This document shows, one piece after another, positions 57,417 through 64,000 of a stretch of 64,000 nucleotides of DNA. Origin of the DNA: Megalobrama amblycephala (Eukaryota; Chordata; Actinopteri; Cypriniformes; Xenocyprididae); contig NC_063049.1 of NCBI RefSeq assembly GCF_018812025.1, positions 10,545,537 through 10,609,536 on the forward strand. The letters run 5' to 3'. Both the position numbers and the translations under genes were made by a program. Position 1 is the stretch's first letter; the number at the start of each line of letters is the position of its first letter. The notes under the pieces are model-generated. The model did no database searches, was not told the DNA's origin, and saw only the letters and a list, made by a program, of their open reading frames with translations.

Positions 57417-59455
57417 TAGAGATGTAATGGTGCATGCATTTGTACCGAAAACTTTTGAAATGGGTCTTTTGGTTTGGTAAGCACATGTACCAAATGAATG
57501 CAGTGTTGGGGGGGGTGTAAACTGAAACTGTGTATCCCTCCAGGATAATTTGATGTTGCAAACACATATGAAAAATAACAAAGGACACAGAGTGAGCTGC
57601 TGTGGGAAAAGTACACAATCCAAGTTGTCATAAACATGAGACGTGCTTTATATTAAGCGTTTCAAACTCATTCATTAGCGCACTGTTAAAATCGGCTGTC
57701 AGATGCATGTGTTGTTTGATGTAAGGGAGACCGATATTCCTCAGCACATAACTAAGATCTTACAGTTTGTATCTTTATCTGTAAATTTTGCATTTTGCAT
57801 AAAGGTTCATCCTGACAGTAAGTTTTCGTTAAACTTCACAGACTTCACTGAAGGAGCATCAAACAGACGGAGCACAGTAGAATCTAGGAGAGAAATTAGG
57901 ATCTGGGCTTTTATCCAAAGGGTTGCAGGTTCAAAACTCTCAAGGGTTGACTCAAGAACAGAAGTGTACTTTTAAGCAAGAAACATACCCTCAGATTACC
58001 TCATGATTAGCCAATATGTACAATCCAGATTCCTTATGTTGAATAAGATTGTCTGTTTCTCCCAGTCAGGTTGAGGTTAGACTTGTTAGCATGGCCCCGT
58101 TAGCCCCTGCTAGTAGATGCTGTAACTACACCATCTGGCCACAAACAACATACTTCTCCTTTGGCAGCCATTCAAAGTAGCCGTGCGTGCTGGCAAATTA
58201 ATCTTAACTTTAAATGCATTAAAAGTATTGTTCATTGTTAGTTTATGACACCTAATGCATTCACTAATGTTAACAAATTGAACTTATGGTAAAATATTAC
58301 CAGCTAATTTAGCTGGCAAAACTCCCCTGTGTCTGATGTTTTGCGCTTTTCTGAACTATTGTGGGATTGTAATTCATTTATTCCTTGATTTGCCACTGAC
58401 AAATAAGTGCCAGCTTTGCACATCAGATATTCAGCTTGAAACAGATCCCTTCTGGGATAAAAGCACAGGAATTTACTGTGCAATTCTTTTGTTTGTGCAA
58501 TGTAGATGGGGCACTATTATAGCAACATGCAAGCATATAATGTAAATGAAGTAACGTTTTGTGTATATTGAATTTATACTGCATTCCACACAGCATAAAT
58601 TATGCCTTCAAAGATCATTTGGAATGGAAAACACTGAAAATACCAGAATCCATAGATAAACAGTAAACTATAGAGGAACGGCCAGAAAAGATAAACAAAC
58701 AGTAAGTAAATAAACCTCATGCATCCACACCAATAGGTGTCACTAAGTCCAATGCCTCTGAGACAAAGAAGAGTCTGCGGAAAAGCTCTTTAAAATCAAT
58801 TAGCCATCTTTTCTTTTTCTTCTAATAAAACATACAGTGGTACTGTGCGCACAATCTGTTTAGTCAATTGTGGTTCTACAGTCTTTCTCATTCCATGCAC
58901 TCAGATCCACAGTGAGCATGTGGTGTGGTTGCCCTGGAGACGGCCACATATGAGAAAATGAGCTTTAATTGCTGGTGACATCTGTTTTTAAATACACTTT
59001 TAGAATCCAGACATATATTTCATGCATGCTAAAAACACTCAAATGCTAAAGGGCACTGGGCCACTTGTTAAAACAAAATGGAGTTGAGAAATCCATCATT
59101 TCCCTTTAGTTAAGAAAGAGGAAAAATTAAATTGGCCGAGTGCTTGCCAACACAATGTAGGGCACATGCCACAGACCACCACAATAAGACATGACTAGAC
59201 TTGATTTGTTGTCAAAAATAGACCTTTTTCCATGTCATCGTAATGCAATTCAGCATTTCTGGTCTTTTAGATCCAAGTTGAATGTCAAATGTCCAAACTT
59301 TTTTCAAACTAGGACATGCAAGTCTGCCATCCCGACCACAGCATGAAACAACCAACATACCTCAGCATTATTTCCTTAAAGAAATAGTGTACCTAAAAAT
59401 GAAAATTCTTCATTTTCTTTATTTATATAAAATTCATTATTTATTCACCTTAATG
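57417..59455. other. no gene seen; possible tRNA-like fragment and conserved non-coding block
   Basis: 'GGGTTGCAGGTTCAAAACTC' near 57918 is box B-like. About 58880-59000 has a mixed, repeat-free composition with 'GTTGCCCTGGAGAC' and 'TTTAATTGCTGG' (see findings). No gene is supported. Confidence 0.45.
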
Positions 59456-59725
59456 TACTGTAACAGAACATTTTCTGGTACACCCTACGTTATAGGGACA
59501 AAATGTCCCCACAAAGATAGCAATATCCAAAATCCTTGTCCTTGTGGGGACATTTTTTGGTCCCAATGAGGAAAACAGCTTATAAATCATAAGACTGATG
59601 TTTTTTGAATAGGTAGGTTTAGGGGTTGGGTTAGGGGAAATAATATATAGTTTGTACAGTATAAAAATCATTATGTCTATGGAATGTTCCCATAAAACTT
59701 GGAAATCAAATGTGTGTGTCTGTAC
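59456..59725. repeat. interspersed repeat around 'AAATGTCCCCACAAAGATAG'
   Basis: The centre is palindromic: 'CAAAATGTCCCCACAA' (about 59499) faces 'TTGTGGGGACATTTTTTG' (about 59542). 'AAATCATTATGTCTATGGAA' near the right is the reverse complement of the fragment at about 22655-22680. Non-coding. Confidence 0.65.
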
Positions 59726-60261
59726 AATATGAAATCAGTCCTGATATGTCCTGGAGTTGCACACTCTATCCAAAGCTCTCATTTCCCTCGCCACATCCTT
59801 TTAGGATGCAAATTCCAACATGTCAGACACTGGAGGTTGTTAAATGCATCGCAGAAGCCAGCCTGAATGTTTGTATGTGTTTATATGCATTTCCACATAT
59901 GCTGAATCACTTTTCAAACAGCATCCTACATACTTAATTGAACCTCTGTTCATGTTACTATTAGATTTCCAGGTTTTGTGAGTTGCAATTTATGGATTTT
60001 ATTGATTTTTATTCCTTGCCTAAGGCACTGCACATGTACCGGGTAGAGAATCTCAAATAAGTCATATTAATAGTTTTCCAAGAACAAAATGAATGCGATC
60101 AAACACCAAATTCCAAAGTCTGCAGTTTCTCATTGTTTCTAAGAACTGTCATGGATCACGTTAACTATTTTGTCCTCTAAAATACCATAGTTACAACAGT
60201 TATTGTTACTATAATAAAAATTGTAATCTGTTAGCTACCATGTGTAATAAAAAAGAAACAG
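59726..60261. other. no gene seen
   Basis: Plain DNA. Confidence 0.5.
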
Positions 60262-60265
60262 TTAA

Positions 60266-61528
60266 AGGGGTCATGAACTGCGTTGTTTTATTGTTTTATG
60301 TCTTATAATGTTAGTATGCTTTTTACATCAAAAATAGTCATAATTTATAAATAAAAGGCATTTTTCCTACCCTGATTTGAGCCCTCTGGTTTGAACGCTC
60401 TGTTTTAAGGGGTGTGTGTCTGCTGTGAGACTTCATTGTAAACGCCCACTGTTGTGATTGGCTGACATCTTTCCATTTGAAATTGCTAAGTATTACTCTC
60501 TCGAAAACTTTTAGCGCGGTTTTACTATTACAGCTCTCAAGGTAAACTAATTGTGAAAAAGTGTTGCATTACATTTAGATCCATGGCATTATATTTAGAT
60601 AGTGGCATGAAAGGTTGAAGTGATGAACATTGTAGCTGATCTCAGACATGTTATTGAGTGCATGAAAGCAGTGATCTCGTCCTTGCAACTCAATTTCTGC
60701 ACACTAACGAATGCTTTCATCGTAACTACCAGTGCAAACGCATTGTAACTAAGAGATTTGTTGAATAAAACGGGAGTTCTGGCACATGTCCAGAACTCAG
60801 TCACTGATAAACTTGCGCTGTTTAATTGACAGCTCCAGCGTGTGCTCAATTTACCAATTGAAAAGGGAGCATTCTTTGATTGCTTTCTTTATATAATTTA
60901 ATCACCATTTAAATAACAGATTATTTTCATCCTACTAAGAGAAACGATGTGAATTTGCTTGTTTAGTCACTGGTTTGATTACTGACACATAGACTAAGAA
61001 CATCTGACTGTACATGAATCATTAATATCAGATTGGGCATTAGAATTAACACAGTTACTTACATGTTGTTGCATTACTGTCGAGTTCATATCGTAAAAGT
61101 CTGTTTGCAAAGCCCGCGCTGAAATATGATTGATTTACCATAGAATCCACAGTGAAATCGCAATATCAAATAAATAATGCTCAAATGAGACATTCACATT
61201 GTTGAAAATGAATAAACATATTCCTAGCATTAGCATCCTTTGAAAGGTAATGTTATTTTTAGTCCTGTATTGCTCTCACTAACATGCCAGTGGGCGGGGC
61301 TTACGTTGCAGTGATGAAGAAGGAGTTGATTTCTTCTGCGGAGGCGGGGTTTCACCTATAGATAGGCACATTCCAGGATCAGACGTTCAATGGGACTGGT
61401 GTCAATAAAAGGTTTTATTGGACTAACAAGGTTTTCAGTTCTGAAACTTACAGGGTATTCTTATAGTATGTTGACCTCTTATATATCAAAAGCTCGAGGA
61501 AAAGTTCATTTCTCAATTCATGACCCCT
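60266..61528. mobile_element. TTAA-type element, 1263 bp (AGGGGTCATGAA ends)
   Basis: TTAA (60262-60265) on the left and TTAT (61529-61532, one mismatch) on the right flank AGGGGTCATGAA ... TTCATGACCCCT. No transposase frame. GC-richer patches 'AAACGCCCACTGTTGTGATT' and 'GTGGGCGGGGCTTACGTTGC' lie inside. The right end matches the fragment at 43047. Confidence 0.8.
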
Positions 61529-61639
61529 TTATGACTATATTCTTACATTTTCAGAAGAAAATGTAATGATGCTTACCTGTACAAAAACCTACCATGATTC
61601 TAGGGCAGTTGCTGTTCTGAATCAAACAATCCAAGTCTC

Positions 61640-61812
61640 TGTGACAGTGGTCTCAAACTCAGTTCCAACCAGATCCAATACACACCTGCTTGGAAGTTTC
61701 TAGTAATCGTGAAGACCTTGATTAGCTGGATCAGGTGTGTTTGATTAGTGTTGGAGCAAAACTGTGCAGAGCTGTTGCCCTCCAGGAATTGAGTTTGAGA
61801 CTACTGCTCTAT
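61640..61812. mobile_element. short MITE (GTCTCAAACTCAGTTCC ... GGAATTGAGTTTGAGAC)
   Basis: Inverted ends of about 17 bp with 'ATACACACCTGCTTGGAAGT' and 'GATCAGGTGTGTTTGATTAG' inside. Same class as 37030-37237 and 46165-46375. Confidence 0.8.
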
Positions 61813-62164
61813 GATAATCTAGTTTCTAAATATGGCCTGGTTCCATTGTCATCATAAAGCAGCAGAACTGACTTCTTGATAACTCCGGTTGTGTTTAGGA
61901 AAAACCCAACACCAAATAAAAATTAATATTTATAATAAAACTTTACTTTTCTGGGGGGCAATTTGACACTTTGGCACTTTGACAATTACCACAGTGTCTT
62001 CAGACCCAGTTACCAGTTATCTGCAGACCCAGCATTGAATGCCGCAAGACTAAATTTTACCTTATCTCAGCATTTTGTGAATCAGTGGCTGCTCTCTGTA
62101 GTTTTTCCCTAGTGTGCATCATTTTCACAAAAGATACATTTAAATATGTATATACATATTTCGG
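61813..62164. other. no gene seen
   Basis: Plain DNA. Confidence 0.5.
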
Positions 62165-62480
62165 TAGCACTTTATTTTACAGTATGTGTACTTTCCTGGT
62201 ACATATATAGTAATTATGTTGTACAGACAAGTAAAAGAGAGGTAACGCAAGGTACTTACCTGTCATGTATGTACATGGAAACTAATAAGAAACACTGCTG
62301 TACTTTCCAATGGTACATACATGGTAACTACTTTGTACCTATAGACAAGTGTTGGGTAATAACAGGCACTTATAGTGTCCGTATATGGTAACTAACAGAC
62401 ACATTACTGTACTTACTAATGGTATATACATGGTAACTATGTTGTACTCACGGACAAGTGTGGACACACATAACGGACAC
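62165..62480. repeat. MITE end with three tandem units of about 110 bp
   Basis: Starts GTAGCACTTTATTTTACAGT (same class as 27740-28042). Units beginning near 62198, 62311 and 62421 each read 'GGTACATACATGGTAACTA' or close variants, then 'TTGTAC' and 'GACAAGT'. Confidence 0.75.
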
Positions 62481-62488
62481 TTACTTAA

Positions 62489-63400
62489 AGGTGCCATCGA
62501 ATTGAAAATTGAATTTACCTCGGCATAGTTGAATAACAAGAGTTCAGTACATGGAAATGACATATAGTGAGTTTCAAACTCCATTGTTTCCTCCTTATAT
62601 AAATCTCATTTGTTTAAAAGACCTCCGAAGAACAGGCGAATCTCAACATAACACTGACAGTTACGTAACAGTCGGGCTCATTAATATGTACGCCTCCAAT
62701 ATTTGCATATGCCAGCCCATGATCGAGGCATTACACAAGGGCAGCCAGTATTAACGTCTGGATCTGTGCACTGCTGAATCATCAGACTAGGTAAGCAAGC
62801 ATGGACAATAGCGAAAAATGGCAGATGGAGCAATAATAACTGACATGATCCATGATATTTTTAGTGATATTTGTAAATTGTCTTTCTAAATGTTTCGTTA
62901 GCATGTTGCTAATGTACTGTTAAATGTGGTTAAAGTTAGCATCGTTTCTTACTATATTCACAGAGACAAGAGCCGTCGCTATTTTCATTTTTAAACACTT
63001 GCAGTCTGTATAATTCATAAACACAACTTCATTCTTTATAAATCTCTCCAACAGTGTGTAATGTTAGCTTTAGCCACGGAGCACTATCAAACTCATTCAG
63101 AATCAAATGTAAACATCCAAATAAATACCATACTTACGCGATTAGACGTTGCATGACAAACACTTTGTAAAGATCCATTTTGAGGGCTATATTAGCTGTG
63201 TGAACTTTGTTTATGCACTGTTTAAGGCAAGCGAGCTCCGTGGGCGGCCTAAATCGGCTCATATTTAATGATGCCCCAAAATAGGCAGTTAAAAAAAATT
63301 AATTAAAAAAAATCTATGGGGTATTTTGAGCTGAAACTTCACAGACACATTCAGGGGACACCTTAGACTTATATTACATCTTTTAAAAAGACGTTCTACA
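62489..63400 (+). mobile_element. TTAA-flanked transposon, second copy of 8979-9889, right end lost
   Basis: TTAA (62485-62488) then AGGTGCCATCGAATTGAA. The body is colinear with 8979-9889 throughout ('GACATGATCCATGATA'; 'GCATGTTGCTAATGTACTG'). At 63396-63400 the terminal GTTCTAC runs into a different repeat and the last bases and TTAA are missing. Confidence 0.85.
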
Positions 63401-64000
63401 GTAGGGCTGCACGATAATGGTTAAACTGATAATCACGATTATTTTTGCTCAAAATTATAATCACGATTATTAATCACGATTATTCTATCAAAAAGAGTAA
63501 TGTAGTTATGGCTATTTTGCAAGTTCTTTACCAACCTACACTTCACCCAAAAGGCCTGTAGGTGGCACAAAGACTTAATTTAACCAACTATGATAACTTC
63601 GTTAGATGGTAAATAAATACAAAACACATGGTTTTGGTGAGCGCTTTGTAATCTGTATTCACATTAGAGTTTTAAAGCAACACAATTCGTTTGCAAATAA
63701 GACAAACCAGATTCAGATTGCCCTGCAAATTCGTAAAGCAAAGAACGATGCTCTTTGATATATATAAAAAAAACTAAATATCCCTGGCTATATATCATTT
63801 TCAGCTGATTAACATTACTGGTAACCTTTAAGAACTTCAAAAGATAAAACAGCGAAACTCCTAATATTATTTCCAATATTTCCAAATTATGTTAATTTTC
63901 CCGACTGAATTGTCACATAGGTTGCAAAAGTGCATTCTGAAAACAGTGAGTTGGAGATCAGTGTTGCATTTGTTGAAATTCATCACTGAAGGTTTGATCA
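63401..64000 (+). mobile_element. hAT-like element left end, continues beyond window
   Basis: Starts near GTAGGGCTGCACGATAATGG and has repeated 'AATCACGATTATT' words at 63432-63485, resembling subterminal motifs of the hAT element at 55983. The right end is not in the window. No transposase frame seen. Confidence 0.5.

Overview
This window reads as intergenic or intronic DNA from a teleost fish, most probably a cyprinid. It is AT-rich and full of dinucleotide microsatellites. It carries fish-type mobile elements: a 5S-rRNA-headed SINE3, an L2-type LINE 3' end with a GACTT tail, Tc1-like elements with ACACCGATCAGGCATAACAT ends, hAT elements with 8-bp target duplications, and many TTAA-flanked elements. 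I found no host protein-coding gene, no intact RNA gene, no CRISPR array and no bacterial feature. Nearly all open frames are chance frames or lie inside mobile elements. The genus call rests on remembered repeat sequences, not a search.

Layout. 1-8.2 kb: a 930-bp fold-back element, a palindromic minisatellite, a TTAA-element fragment and a tRNA-like SINE relic in otherwise plain DNA. 8.2-18.2 kb: a run of TTAA-flanked elements (8979-9889, 14904-15257, 16884-18171), small fold-back MITEs and a long (TA)n tract. 18.7-22.4 kb: a nest in which a tRNA-like repeat is split by a hAT element that itself holds a solo LTR, beside a SINE3. 22.4-35 kb: mostly plain DNA with MITEs. 35.2-36.8 kb: an unclassified inverted-repeat transposon with an internal tandem duplication. 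39.2-40.3 kb: a nearly complete but dead Tc1-like transposase. 42.7-46.1 kb: a cluster of TTAA-specific elements, three of which share TTAA sites or sit inside one another. 49.3-50.9 kb: two TTAA elements sharing one TTAA, then a long-armed element with TG...CA ends. 53-57.4 kb: an L2 3' end, a MITE and a second Tc1-like copy carrying a hAT insertion. 59.4-64 kb: more TTAA elements and a hAT-like end.

The most interesting content is the TTAA-flanked family at 16884-18171 and 43425-44747. Both copies keep an identical layout: a 53-codon open frame on the + strand and, on the - strand, a THAP zinc-finger exon followed by a consensus splice donor. TTAA duplications plus a THAP domain point to the Kolobok superfamily (family knowledge). 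The + strand peptide looks to me like the N-terminus of the multi-copy 'P2X7-like' proteins of fish, which is a memory-based inference. At least five elements here share about 130 bp of subterminal sequence despite different interiors, as expected of cross-mobilised derivatives of one transposase.
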